From Achromobacter sp. (GTDB taxonomy: Bacteria > Pseudomonadota > Gammaproteobacteria > Burkholderiales > Burkholderiaceae_B): DNA of 23,855 nucleotides. Under the pieces are notes generated by a model, which searched no databases, was not told the DNA's origin, and was given only the letters and a program-made list of their open reading frames with translations. Shown here piece after piece: positions 8,681 through 15,724 of the stretch (position 1 is its first letter; the number at the start of each line of letters is the position of its first letter). A program made the position numbers and the translations under genes. The DNA lies in the NCBI GenBank assembly GCA_003454835.1, contig DMTA01000329.1, positions 1 to 23,855 on the forward strand. The letters run 5' to 3'.

Positions 8681-9609
8681 GGGGCGGGCGTCACGGCTTT
8701 CTCCAGCCGCTGGTACATCGAGGGCAGACGCTGCGACAGGAAGTCCAGCAGCGTCCGCACGGCGGGCATCATGCCCCGCCGTGACGGATAGATGCAATGC
8801 ACGATGCCCTCGGGCGATTGCCATTGCGGCAGCACCGGAACCAGCTGCCCGCGGCGCAGTTCCTCCTGCGTGGCGATCGACGGCAGCAACGCGATACCGC
8901 GTCCGCGCACGGCCGCTTCCGTCAGCACGATGAAATCGTTGCAAGACAGTTGCGGCTTCAATTCGATCTGCACCTCTTCGCCCCTGTCATTGCGCAGCGG
9001 CCACCGGACCTCGTTCTGCGGATCGCTGAAGCTCAGCGTCACATGCGATGCCAGGTCCTGCGGCGTATCCGGCGCGCCATGGCGCTGCAGATATCCCGGG
9101 CTGGCCACCAGCGTGCCGCGCGCGGTGCCAAGGTGCCGTACAACCAGTTCCGCGTCCGTATCGAGCTTGGTGCGCACGCGCAGCGCCAAGTCCACGCCCT
9201 CGCGGATCAGGTCGACCCGCCGGTTGGTCACCAGCAATTGCACCGATATCGCGGGCCACGCGTCCAGAAATTCCGGCAGCAGCGGGGCTAGCACGTCCTG
9301 CGCGATCGACACCGGGCAGCTCACGATCACCGGGCCGGTCGGCTCCGCTTGCAACTGCCGCATCGCGTCGTCCGCCGCCCGCGCCGACGCGGCCATTTCC
9401 CGGCAGTAATGCAGATAGCGCTCGCCGGCGGAGGTCAGCCGCAGACGTCGCGTCGTGCGCTGCAATAGACGCACGCCAAGGCTCTCTTCGAGGTGCGAAA
9501 TACGGCGGGATAAACGGGATTTCGGAATGTCCAGCGCGCGTGCCGCGGCGCTGAAGCCCCCTTGCTCGACGACTTGCGAGAAGTAGTAGAGATCATTGAG
9601 ATCTTGCAT
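8674..9609 (-). CDS. LysR-family transcriptional regulator
   Basis: The product is 311 residues. The N-terminal helix-turn-helix is at about residues 18-60 (GGFSAAARALDIPKSRLSRR followed by ISHLEESLGVRLLQRTTRRL), the standard LysR DNA-binding pattern. A two-lobed substrate-binding domain follows from about residue 90 (GPVIVSCPVSIAQDVLAPLLP). LysR proteins are ligand-responsive and often control the divergent gene; here that is the azoreductase 196 bp away, with interrupted palindromes right before this gene's start. The tail overlaps ghrA by 7 bp in convergent orientation. The ASARAADDAMRQLQAEPTG linker and the RRGMMPAVRTLLDFL ending resemble LysR regulators next to quinone reductase or azoreductase genes; the effector is unknown. 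Confidence 0.9.
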   Translation of the reverse strand: MQDLNDLYYFSQVVEQGGFSAAARALDIPKSRLSRRISHLEESLGVRLLQRTTRRLRLTSAGERYLHYCREMAASARAADDAMRQLQAEPTGPVIVSCPVSIAQDVLAPLLPEFLDAWPAISVQLLVTNRRVDLIREGVDLALRVRTKLDTDAELVVRHLGTARGTLVASPGYLQRHGAPDTPQDLASHVTLSFSDPQNEVRWPLRNDRGEEVQIELKPQLSCNDFIVLTEAAVRGRGIALLPSIATQEELRRGQLVPVLPQWQSPEGIVHCIYPSRRGMMPAVRTLLDFLSQRLPSMYQRLEKAVTPAPQ

Positions 9610-9613
9610 GATT

Positions 9614-9638
9614 GTTCTATGTTTGGAACGAACAGTTC
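9614..9638. promoter_or_regulatory. Candidate LysR operator (alternating GTTC/GAAC half-sites)
   Basis: GTTC (9614-9617), 8 bp, GAAC (9626-9629) forms an interrupted palindrome. It is immediately followed by the perfect 9-bp palindrome GAACAGTTC (9630-9638). Both lie 5-29 bp upstream of the LysR start codon at 9609, within the shared region with azoR, which fits autoregulation and divergent control. The rest of the gap (9639-9805) holds an AT-rich stretch around 9648-9664 that could be the azoR promoter, and a GC-rich 13-bp palindrome at 9773-9785 just before the azoR ribosome site. Confidence 0.45.
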
Positions 9639-9805
9639 ATCATACCCGTATTTATGTATTCAATCGGTCCCACTACAGTGTCGCCATGCACAACGGATCT
9701 GCCACCGCCGCCCAAGCGGCAAGGCCCCGCCCGATCATCCTGACGGGTGCGGCGCTGACAGATCCAGACCGTCCGCCCCGGGCGGGCCCACTGGAGATAT
9801 CTGCA

Positions 9806-10435
9806 ATGAAAACCCTCGTCATCCTGTCCTCGATTCTCGGCGAACGTTCCAACAGCAAGCAATTGGCCGATCACCTGATGTCCCGCATCAAAGCGTCGAA
9901 CCCGGCCTCGGCCATCAAGGTCCGCGACATCGGCGCGCAGCCCATTCCTTACTTCGACGGCAACACCGCGGGCGCCTTGTTCACGCCGGCCGAATCCCGC
10001 ACCGTCGAACAGCAGCGTCTGGTCGAACTGAGCGACTCGCTGGTCGCCGAAGTGATGGAAGCCGACCGCATCGTCTTCGCCGTCCCCGTGTACAACTTCA
10101 ATCTGCCGGCGCAGTTCAAGTCCTATCTGGACCACCTGGCGCGGGCCGGCGTCACGTTCCGTTATACGCCGGAAGGCGTGCCCGAGGGGCTCGTCAAGGG
10201 TAAACAGGTGGTCGTGCTGACGGCACGCGGCGGCAAGGCGGAAGGCACGCCATCCGACACGATGACGCCGTACCTGCGCCAGATGCTGGCATTCCTGGGC
10301 ATGACCGAAGTCACGTTCATTGCCGCGGAAGGCATGGCCATGGGCGAAGTGGCCGCGCTGGAAGGGCTGGCCCTGGCCAAACAACGCATCGACGCGCTGC
10401 TGCCGGCCGCCAGCGAAGCCTCGCTCGCGGCCTGA
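9806..10435 (+). CDS. azoR: FMN-dependent NADH:quinone oxidoreductase / azoreductase
   Basis: The start is the ATG at 9806 (MKTLVILSSILGERSNSKQL) with GGAG 9 nt upstream; a longer frame back to 9596 reads through the LysR operator region and is rejected. The product is 209 residues; E. coli AzoR has 201. The flavodoxin-like fold is shown by the N-terminal phosphate loop SSILGERSNS, the FMN-binding PVYNFNLPAQFKSYLDH with RAGVTFRYT, and TARGG later. The family reduces quinones and azo compounds in two-electron steps with NADH, in the cytoplasm, and protects against quinone and thiol stress. The divergent LysR gene is the likely regulator. A strong bidirectional terminator lies 17 bp after the stop. 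Confidence 0.92.
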   Translation: MKTLVILSSILGERSNSKQLADHLMSRIKASNPASAIKVRDIGAQPIPYFDGNTAGALFTPAESRTVEQQRLVELSDSLVAEVMEADRIVFAVPVYNFNLPAQFKSYLDHLARAGVTFRYTPEGVPEGLVKGKQVVVLTARGGKAEGTPSDTMTPYLRQMLAFLGMTEVTFIAAEGMAMGEVAALEGLALAKQRIDALLPAASEASLAA

Positions 10436-10452
10436 CCCCGAGCTGCCGCATC

Positions 10453-10490
10453 ATGCAAAAAGGCGAGCCTTCTGACTCGCCTTTTTGCAT
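10453..10490. terminator. Bidirectional terminator between azoR and the convergent reductase gene
   Basis: A perfect 15-bp inverted repeat, ATGCAAAAAGGCGAG (10453-10467) with CTCGCCTTTTTGCAT (10476-10490), encloses an 8-nt loop. A and T runs flank the GC core on both sides, so it can end transcripts from either direction. Confidence 0.92.
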
Positions 10491-10508
10491 TGGACCAAAA
10501 CGGCAGGC

Positions 10509-11414
10509 TTAGTCGCGCAGGCGCTTGATCAGGCTGGACGTGTCCCAGCGTCCGCCGCCCAGTTTCTGGACGTCGCCGTAGAACTGGTCCACGAGCGCCG
10601 TCAGCGGCAGGCGCGCGCCGTTGTTGCGCGCCTCGGCCAGCACCAGCCCCAGATCCTTGCGCATCCAGTCCACCGCGAAACCGAAGTCGAACTTGTCGTC
10701 GACCATGGTGCCGCCGCGGTTCTCCATCTGCCAGCTTTGCGCCGCGCCCTTGCTGATTACGTCCAGCACCTGCTTCATGTCCAGATCGGCCGCCTGGCCG
10801 AATGCGATCGCTTCGGACAGGCCCTGCACGATGCCGGCAATGCAGATCTGGTTGACCATCTTGGCGAGCTGGCCTGCGCCCGGGGGGCCGACCAGCGTGA
10901 CCGCGCGGCCAAAGCACTGCGCGACGGGCTGGATGGCGTCGAATACCGCCTGCTCGCCGCCGCACATGACCGTCAGCACGCCGTTGACGGCGCCAGCCTG
11001 ACCGCCCGAGACAGGGGCATCCACGAAGTTCAAGCCCAGCTCCTTGGCTTTCGCGTGCAACTCGCGAGCCACATCCGCAGAAGCCGTCGTGTGGTCGACG
11101 AACACGGCGCCCGGCGCCATGCCGGCGAATGCGCCGTCGGGACCGAGCACGACGCTGCGCAGGTCGTCGTCGTTGCCCACGCACGCAAAAACGATCTGCG
11201 CGCCGGCAACGGCTTCGCGCGGGGTGGTCGCGCTATGGCCGCCAAACTCGGCGACCCAGGCCTGCGCCTTGGCGGGAGTCCGGTTGTAGACCGTGACGTC
11301 ATGCCCGGCGCGGGCCAGGTGACCGGCCATGGGCAAGCCCATCACGCCCAATCCGAGGAAAGCGACTTTCTGGGCTACGGCTGCGTCGTAGCTCTTGGTA
11401 CCGATCGTTGCCAT
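10509..11414 (-). CDS. NAD(P)-dependent beta-hydroxyacid dehydrogenase (3-hydroxyisobutyrate dehydrogenase family)
   Basis: The product is 301 residues. A nucleotide-binding motif FLGLGVMGLPMAGHL is at residues 19-33 after an unusual 15-residue leader. The family's substrate motif DAPVSGGQAGA is at 132-142, and the catalytic lysine is K185 in GQLAKMVNQ, with N189 nearby. Members reduce or oxidise 3-hydroxyisobutyrate, tartronate semialdehyde or related succinate semialdehyde-type substrates in the cytoplasm; I cannot tell which. A GGAG precedes the ATG by about 9 nt. It lies 57 bp downstream of the gamma-glutamyltransferase gene on the same strand, so the two could form an operon. Its end faces the bidirectional terminator. 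Confidence 0.88.
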   Translation of the reverse strand: MATIGTKSYDAAVAQKVAFLGLGVMGLPMAGHLARAGHDVTVYNRTPAKAQAWVAEFGGHSATTPREAVAGAQIVFACVGNDDDLRSVVLGPDGAFAGMAPGAVFVDHTTASADVARELHAKAKELGLNFVDAPVSGGQAGAVNGVLTVMCGGEQAVFDAIQPVAQCFGRAVTLVGPPGAGQLAKMVNQICIAGIVQGLSEAIAFGQAADLDMKQVLDVISKGAAQSWQMENRGGTMVDDKFDFGFAVDWMRKDLGLVLAEARNNGARLPLTALVDQFYGDVQKLGGGRWDTSSLIKRLRD

Positions 11415-11471
11415 GCAATGGACTCCGCTGAATAAGGGTAGGTCTGTTTCAGGACACTAACCTTAACGCAA

Positions 11472-13076
11472 TCAAAAGCCGGCGGCGAGTCCATCTCTGC
11501 GGCTATCGCTGGCGCTGACGTAGCCGTCTACGGCCGGATCGCCCAGCCGCCAGATGAATTGCCCCGACCCGAAGTCCATGTAGGGATCGTCAATGCCTTG
11601 CAGCACATGGCCGCGTTCACGCAGTCCCTGTGCAACGGCAGGGCATACCGTCGGTTCCAGGTCCACCTCCAGGCCCCGGTTCCACTTCCAGCGCGGTGCA
11701 TCGCAGGCGGCCTGCGGCTGCTGGCCGTAATCCAACATGCGCACCAACGCCTGCATCTGCCCCTGCGGCTGCATGTTGCCGCCCATGACGCCAAAGCTCA
11801 TCACCGGTGCGCCATCACGCATCAGGAAACCCGGAATGATCGTATGGAACGGCCGCTTGCCACCCGCAACCACATTGGCGTGTTCGGGATCGGCGCTGAA
11901 GCAATGGCCACGGTTCTGCAGGCTGACGCCCGTGCCCGGCACCACGACGCCGGATCCGAACCCCATGTAGTTCGATTGGATGAAGCTGACCATCATGCCG
12001 TTGCGGTCGGCGGCGGTCAGGTAGACCGTGCCGCCTTGCGGTGCGTGGCCGGTGGCGAAGGTCTGCGCTGTTCGCGGATCGATCAGACGCGCGCGCTCGG
12101 CCAGGTAGTCGGCCCGCAGCATCTGTTCCGGCACGACTCGCATGTGGCGCGCATCGGCCACGTGGGCGTAGACGTCGGCAAACGCCAGCTTCATCGCTTC
12201 GATCAGCAGGTGCTGCGTCTCGGGATGATCGATTGGGCGTGCCGCCAGGTCGAAGTTCTGCAGGATGCCCAGGGCAATCAGCGCCGCGATGCCCTGGCCG
12301 TTGGGCGGAATCTGGTGCAGCGTATGGCCACGGTACGCCTGGCTGATCGGGGTGACCCACTCTGGGGAGTAGTCGCTCAGATCCTTCAGCGTAAGGGCCG
12401 CGTCGTGCGCCTGGGCGTGCGCCACCAGCTTGTGGGCAGTCTCGCCTTCGTAGAAGTCGCGTCCGCTGGTTGCCGCAATGCGCTTGAGCGTCGCCGCGGC
12501 GCCTTGCAGGATGAAGTGTTCACCGATGTGCGGCGCACGTCCGCGCGGCAGGAAGTGATCGGCAAAGCCGGGCTGGGGCTGCAGCACGTCGGCCTGCGCG
12601 GTCCACTTCTGGTGAACCATCGGCGTGATCGCAAAGCCGCGCTCGGCGTACTCGATGGCGGGCGCCAGGATGTCGGCGAAAGACAGGCGGCCCAGCTTTT
12701 CGTGCAACGCAGCCCAGCCGGCCACGCAGCCCGGCACGGTCACGCTGTCCCACCCCCGGGCCGGCACGGCGCCCTGATGCTTGCGCCGGAAGTAGTCCAC
12801 GTTCCAGGCGGCAGGCGCCGGTCCGGAAGCGTTAAGCCCATGAAGCTTGGCGCCGTCCCAGATGATGGCAAAGCAATCCGAACCCAAACCATTGCTCACG
12901 GGTTCGACCAGCGCCAGCGTTGCCGCCGCAGCAATCGCCGCATCCACGGCATTGCCGCCTTGCGCCAGGATGCGCAGGCCAGCCTGAGCGGCCAGCGGCT
13001 GGGAGGTGGCGACGACGTTGCGGGCAAAGACGGGCGTGCGGGTACTCGTATACGGATTCTTCCAGTCGAAATTCAT
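11472..13076 (-). CDS. Gamma-glutamyltransferase-family N-terminal nucleophile hydrolase, apparently cytoplasmic
   Basis: The product is 534 residues. QGGNAVDAAIAAAATLALVEPVSNGLG (from about residue 39) is the typical N-terminal domain. The GGT processing and nucleophile site is at T350 in HAPQGGTVYLTAAD. Downstream are SNYMGFGSGVVVPGTGVSLQNRG and FGVMGGNMQPQGQ, as in the small subunit. The enzyme family self-cleaves before the threonine and hydrolyses or transfers gamma-glutamyl or related acyl groups. The N-terminus MNFDWKNPYTSTRTPVFARN has no hydrophobic signal peptide, unlike periplasmic GGT, so it more likely belongs to the YwrD-like or acylase-like cytoplasmic branch. The true substrate may not be glutathione. 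A reductase gene follows 57 bp downstream on the same strand. Confidence 0.88.
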   Translation of the reverse strand: MNFDWKNPYTSTRTPVFARNVVATSQPLAAQAGLRILAQGGNAVDAAIAAAATLALVEPVSNGLGSDCFAIIWDGAKLHGLNASGPAPAAWNVDYFRRKHQGAVPARGWDSVTVPGCVAGWAALHEKLGRLSFADILAPAIEYAERGFAITPMVHQKWTAQADVLQPQPGFADHFLPRGRAPHIGEHFILQGAAATLKRIAATSGRDFYEGETAHKLVAHAQAHDAALTLKDLSDYSPEWVTPISQAYRGHTLHQIPPNGQGIAALIALGILQNFDLAARPIDHPETQHLLIEAMKLAFADVYAHVADARHMRVVPEQMLRADYLAERARLIDPRTAQTFATGHAPQGGTVYLTAADRNGMMVSFIQSNYMGFGSGVVVPGTGVSLQNRGHCFSADPEHANVVAGGKRPFHTIIPGFLMRDGAPVMSFGVMGGNMQPQGQMQALVRMLDYGQQPQAACDAPRWKWNRGLEVDLEPTVCPAVAQGLRERGHVLQGIDDPYMDFGSGQFIWRLGDPAVDGYVSASDSRRDGLAAGF

Positions 13077-13092
13077 GTCGAATCATCGCGTG

Positions 13093-13102
13093 GGGTAAAC
13101 CC
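13093..13102 (-). promoter_or_regulatory. GGGTTTACCC element in the ggt leader
   Basis: On the minus strand GGGTTTACCC lies 16 bp upstream of the ggt start codon. The same ten bases occur in both rRNA promoter modules at 23533-23542 and 23708-23717 on the plus strand. It is an inverted repeat (GGGT, TT, ACCC) of unknown function; it could be chance. Confidence 0.3.
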
Positions 13103-13196
13103 GTAGCTTAACGTAGATGAAATCGGCCTGGCACGAATTGTTGCTGTAGGTAATTTTCAGTAGTCTTCATCCGTAAGGCGCAGGTGCGCCCAAAGA

Positions 13197-13225
13197 AAAA
13201 ACCCCGGGCCAGGCCCGGGGTTTTT
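13197..13225 (-). terminator. Terminator after the second tctBA
   Basis: AAAAACCCCGGGCC (13197-13210) and GGCCCGGGGTTTTT (13212-13225) are a near-continuous inverted repeat with a very GC-rich core and flanking A and T runs. On the minus strand the T run follows the hairpin, which fits termination of tctA at 13261. Confidence 0.88.
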
Positions 13226-13260
13226 GGAGGACAGCGCCGCAGCAGGGCGGCGGCTGTGCC

Positions 13261-14766
13261 TTATTCTTCTTCGACGAAGGTTTCTTCGCGCTTCTTGCGG
13301 ATGGCCGGCAGGGCCACCAGGATCACCAGGAACACGGCGACGGCCAGCAGGGATGCCGACAGCGGACGCGTCACGAAGGTGGTGAAGTCGCCACGCGACA
13401 GCAGCAGGGCACGGCGGAAGTTCTCTTCCATCATGGGACCCAGCACCAGGCCCAGCAGCAGCGGGGCTCCTTCGCACTTCAGCTTCGACCACACATATCC
13501 GATGACGCCGAACATGGCCGTGGTGAAGATGTCGAACGGGTTGTAGTTAAGTGAATACACACCGATCGTGCAGAACACCAGAATCGCCGGGAACAGGATG
13601 CGGTAGGGCACCTTGAGCAGCTTGACCCACAGGCCGATCAGCGGCAGGTTCAGCACCACCAGCATCAGGTTGCCGATCCACATCGAGGCGATCAGGCCCC
13701 AGAACAGCTCCGGGTGGCTCGTCATGACTTGCGGGCCGGGCTGGATGTTGTGGATCGTCATGGCGCCCACCATCAGCGCCATCACGGCGTTGCCGGGGAT
13801 ACCAAGCGTCAGCAGCGGAATGAACGAGGTCTGGGCTGCAGCGTTGTTCGCCGATTCCGGACCTGCCAGGCCGGCCGGATGGCCCTTGCCGAAGCGTTCC
13901 GGATTCTTCGAGATCTTCTTTTCCAGCGTGTAGGAAGCGAACGAGGACAGCACCGCGCCACCGCCCGGCAGGATACCCAGGGCCGAACCCAGCGCCGTGC
14001 CACGCAGCACGGCGGGAGCGGCTTCCTTGAATTCCTGCTTGTTCGGATACAGCGTGCCGATCTTGTCGGTGATGTCGACGCGGTTTTCCTTCTGCTCGAG
14101 GTTGGTCATGATTTCGGCAAAGCCGAACACGCCCATGGCCACGATCGCGAAGTCGATGCCGTCTTGCAGTTCCGGCACGCCGAAGTCGAAGCGGGCAACA
14201 CCCGAGTTGACGTCGGTACCGACCATGCCGAGCAACAGGCCCAGGATGATCATCGCGATTGCCTTGGGCAGCGAGCCCGAGGCCAGCACCACGGCGCCGA
14301 CCAGGCCCAGGCACATCAGCGAGAAGTATTCGGCAGGACCGAACTTGAACGCGACTTCAGCAAGCGGGGGCGCGAAGGCGGCCAGCAGCAGCGTGGCAAC
14401 GCAACCGGCGAAGAACGAACCCAGCGCGGCAATTGCCAGCGCGGCGCCCGCCCGGCCGTTGCGGGCCATCTGGTGACCGTCCAGCACGGTCACCACCGCT
14501 GACGTTTCTCCTGGCAATGCCACGAGAATAGCCGTCGTGGAGCCGCCGTACTGGGCGCCGTAGTAAATACCTGCCAGCATGATCAGGCCGGCCACCGGGG
14601 GCAGCACGTACGTGATCGGCAGCAGCATTGCGATGGTCGGAACGGGGCCAATGCCCGGCAGCACGCCGATAAGCGTCCCCAGGATGCAGCCCAGCAGTGC
14701 GTACAGCAGGTTCTCGGGCGTGAACGCCACCGAGAAACCCATCATCAGGTTGTCAAACAATTCCAT
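13261..14766 (-). CDS. tctA: Tripartite tricarboxylate transporter, large permease TctA (second copy)
   Basis: The product is 501 residues. The family motifs are GTLIGVLPGIGPVPTIAMLLP near the N-terminus, IYYGAQYGGSTTAILVALPG, a second-half glycine motif GSALGILPGGGAVLSSF, and LGIPGNAVMALMVGAMTI. It has 11-12 hydrophobic segments and a highly acidic end (EETFVEEE). It is clearly a different paralogue from the copy at 6121-7644: the motifs correspond but most loops differ, and the P-x-GGGA and PGETSA versions match the classical citrate-type TctA better. It sits in the inner membrane with TctB 13 bp upstream. No tctC gene is adjacent. Confidence 0.95.
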   Translation of the reverse strand: MELFDNLMMGFSVAFTPENLLYALLGCILGTLIGVLPGIGPVPTIAMLLPITYVLPPVAGLIMLAGIYYGAQYGGSTTAILVALPGETSAVVTVLDGHQMARNGRAGAALAIAALGSFFAGCVATLLLAAFAPPLAEVAFKFGPAEYFSLMCLGLVGAVVLASGSLPKAIAMIILGLLLGMVGTDVNSGVARFDFGVPELQDGIDFAIVAMGVFGFAEIMTNLEQKENRVDITDKIGTLYPNKQEFKEAAPAVLRGTALGSALGILPGGGAVLSSFASYTLEKKISKNPERFGKGHPAGLAGPESANNAAAQTSFIPLLTLGIPGNAVMALMVGAMTIHNIQPGPQVMTSHPELFWGLIASMWIGNLMLVVLNLPLIGLWVKLLKVPYRILFPAILVFCTIGVYSLNYNPFDIFTTAMFGVIGYVWSKLKCEGAPLLLGLVLGPMMEENFRRALLLSRGDFTTFVTRPLSASLLAVAVFLVILVALPAIRKKREETFVEEE

Positions 14767-14779
14767 GGCCGGTTGCTCC

Positions 14780-15244
14780 TCAGTTCATGCCCAGAAACGA
14801 CGGCCACAGCGGGAAAATCAGCCCCAGCCCCTTGATGAATGCCAGGTACGTGAACACCACCAGGAAGATGCCGTTGGCAACGGCGACCTTCAGGTTGAAT
14901 TCATGGCTGGCAAGACTGCTGACGACCACCAGCACGAACACCGAGATGTACACGCCCAGCAGCTTGAGGATCACGCCATACAGCACGACGGAGCCCACCA
15001 CCAGGAAGACGATGCGCCAGTCGAACTTGTCGACGTGAGTTTCATGGGCTTTCTTGGACAGCGAGCCAAGCAGCACGATGGCGCCGAGCAATGCGAGAAC
15101 AATGCCTAGCCAGAAAGGAAAGTACCCTGGGCCCATTCGGGCAGCAGTACCCATTTGGTAGCTGCTGGCCTGCCAGGCGAATCCCAGTCCGAGAGCGATG
15201 AACATCACCCCCGACCAGAAGTCCTGTCGATTGCGTAGCTGCAT
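14780..15244 (-). CDS. tctB: Tripartite tricarboxylate transporter, small membrane subunit TctB (second copy)
   Basis: I place the start at the ATG at 15244 (MQLRNRQDFWSGVMFIALGL), with AGGAG about 10 nt upstream. A longer frame to 15352 would add 36 residues that run across two hairpins and look non-coding. The product is 154 residues with four hydrophobic segments, and the TctB loop TAARMGPGYFPFWLG is at about residues 32-46. It forms the membrane complex with the TctA encoded 13 bp downstream. The upstream region carries a terminator hairpin and phased repeats (separate entries) in place of the expected tctC gene. Confidence 0.9.
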   Translation of the reverse strand: MQLRNRQDFWSGVMFIALGLGFAWQASSYQMGTAARMGPGYFPFWLGIVLALLGAIVLLGSLSKKAHETHVDKFDWRIVFLVVGSVVLYGVILKLLGVYISVFVLVVVSSLASHEFNLKVAVANGIFLVVFTYLAFIKGLGLIFPLWPSFLGMN

Positions 15245-15298
15245 GATTGTTTGGCTCCTGTTTACAGCATGTAGATAAAAGAGGTTTGTAGCCGGATG

Positions 15299-15322
15299 GT
15301 CGCTCGCCGAAAGGCGAGTGAC
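15299..15322. other. Hairpin with GAAA loop in the tctB leader
   Basis: GTCGCTCGCC (15299-15308) pairs with GGCGAGTGAC (15313-15322) around GAAA. In a plus-strand RNA all ten positions pair (one G-U) and the loop is a GNRA tetraloop. In a minus-strand RNA one pair becomes an A-C mismatch. It is located 55 bp before the tctB start. Confidence 0.55.
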
Positions 15323-15328
15323 AGGCAC

Positions 15329-15350
15329 AAAAAAGGCACTTCGGGGTGCC
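15329..15350 (-). terminator. Minus-strand terminator upstream of tctB (attenuator or end of a small RNA)
   Basis: Read on the minus strand, GGCAC, a 6-nt loop, GTGCC is followed by six T residues (15334-15329). The stem is only 5 bp but GC-rich, with a clean T tract. It lies 85 bp upstream of the tctB start codon, and no minus-strand gene precedes it. It therefore either attenuates the tctBA leader or ends an unannotated small transcript. On the plus strand the hairpin is followed by ATTAATTATT, a weaker signal. Confidence 0.55.
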
Positions 15351-15516
15351 ATTAATTATTCTGAAAGCGACGTCGAGGTTTCTTGAAAGGCCGAATGGTA
15401 ATGGACGCCCGCCACGCTGCAAACCCTGTAAGGTCGGTGAAAGGCTGGGGTTTTCCCTAGAATTGGGGAACTCCCGATCCCCGTTTGTAACGCGGTCGGA
15501 AGTTTGAGGGCTTTTT

Positions 15517-15554
15517 GAAAGCTAAGTGAAAGTTTATAGAAAGAATCGCGAAAG
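15517..15554. promoter_or_regulatory. Four GAAAG direct repeats at exact 11-bp spacing (candidate response-regulator site)
   Basis: GAAAG begins at 15517, 15528, 15539 and 15550 (CTTTC on the minus strand), each separated by 6 other bases. Tandem direct repeats with 11-bp centre spacing are the geometry of OmpR/PhoB-family binding sites. A weak -10-like TACAAA on the minus strand at 15489-15484 lies where an activated tctBA promoter could be, with no good -35. The TctD-like regulator in this window is a natural candidate, but any regulator of the family would fit. Confidence 0.5.
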
Positions 15555-15724
15555 CCGGATCGGCCGGATGCGGCAATTTCGGCGGATGGGGACTTTTCTT
15601 GACAGGCAAGAGCCGGTAACCTTCGCGCGCCAAAACCCAACCGTATTTCCTACTGAATATTGCCGGGTTTCTCACCTTGCGTGAAGAGGCCCGGTCCAAC
15701 CCAGGATGGTTTACGATAGCGCCC

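Larger units (their letters stand above)
15245..15724. other. 480-bp non-coding gap between tctB and the zapB-like gene
   Basis: No convincing protein gene lies here. It holds, from left to right: a hairpin with a GAAA loop (15299-15322), a minus-strand terminator (15329-15350), further isolated GAAAG motifs at 15363, 15385 and 15439, a phased GAAAG array (15517-15554), a TTGACA at 15599-15604 with no matching -10, and a TACGAT at 15712-15717 just before the zapB-like start. It must contain the divergent promoters of tctBA and the zapB-zapA-6S block; neither can be fixed with confidence. Confidence 0.7.

Noticed and set aside
9596..9805. 70-codon N-terminal extension of azoR
   Set aside because: It crosses the LysR operator region, lacks a ribosome site, and AzoR family proteins begin at the internal MKTLVILSS.
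11559..13106. Long plus-strand open frame (515 codons) antisense to ggt
   Set aside because: Rich in H, R, G and Q with no family motif; a codon-composition shadow of ggt. The same applies to the antisense frames over tctE (3821-5398) and ilvD (18722-20218).
15335..15351. TGGCAC followed by a GC-like box on the minus strand, resembling a sigma-54 promoter
   Set aside because: The second half reads AGTGC, not TTGC(A/T), and the sequence is fully explained as the terminator hairpin.
15599..15627. Perfect TTGACA -35 hexamer upstream of the zapB-like gene
   Set aside because: No -10 hexamer lies at 15-19 bp spacing, so it was not called a promoter.
15356..15640. Minus-strand open frame of 94 codons ending six bases before the orphan terminator
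   Set aside because: It starts at TTG without a ribosome site, has no recognisable motif, and its composition is not like the neighbouring proteins. The coincidence with the terminator is noted, but coding is not supported.
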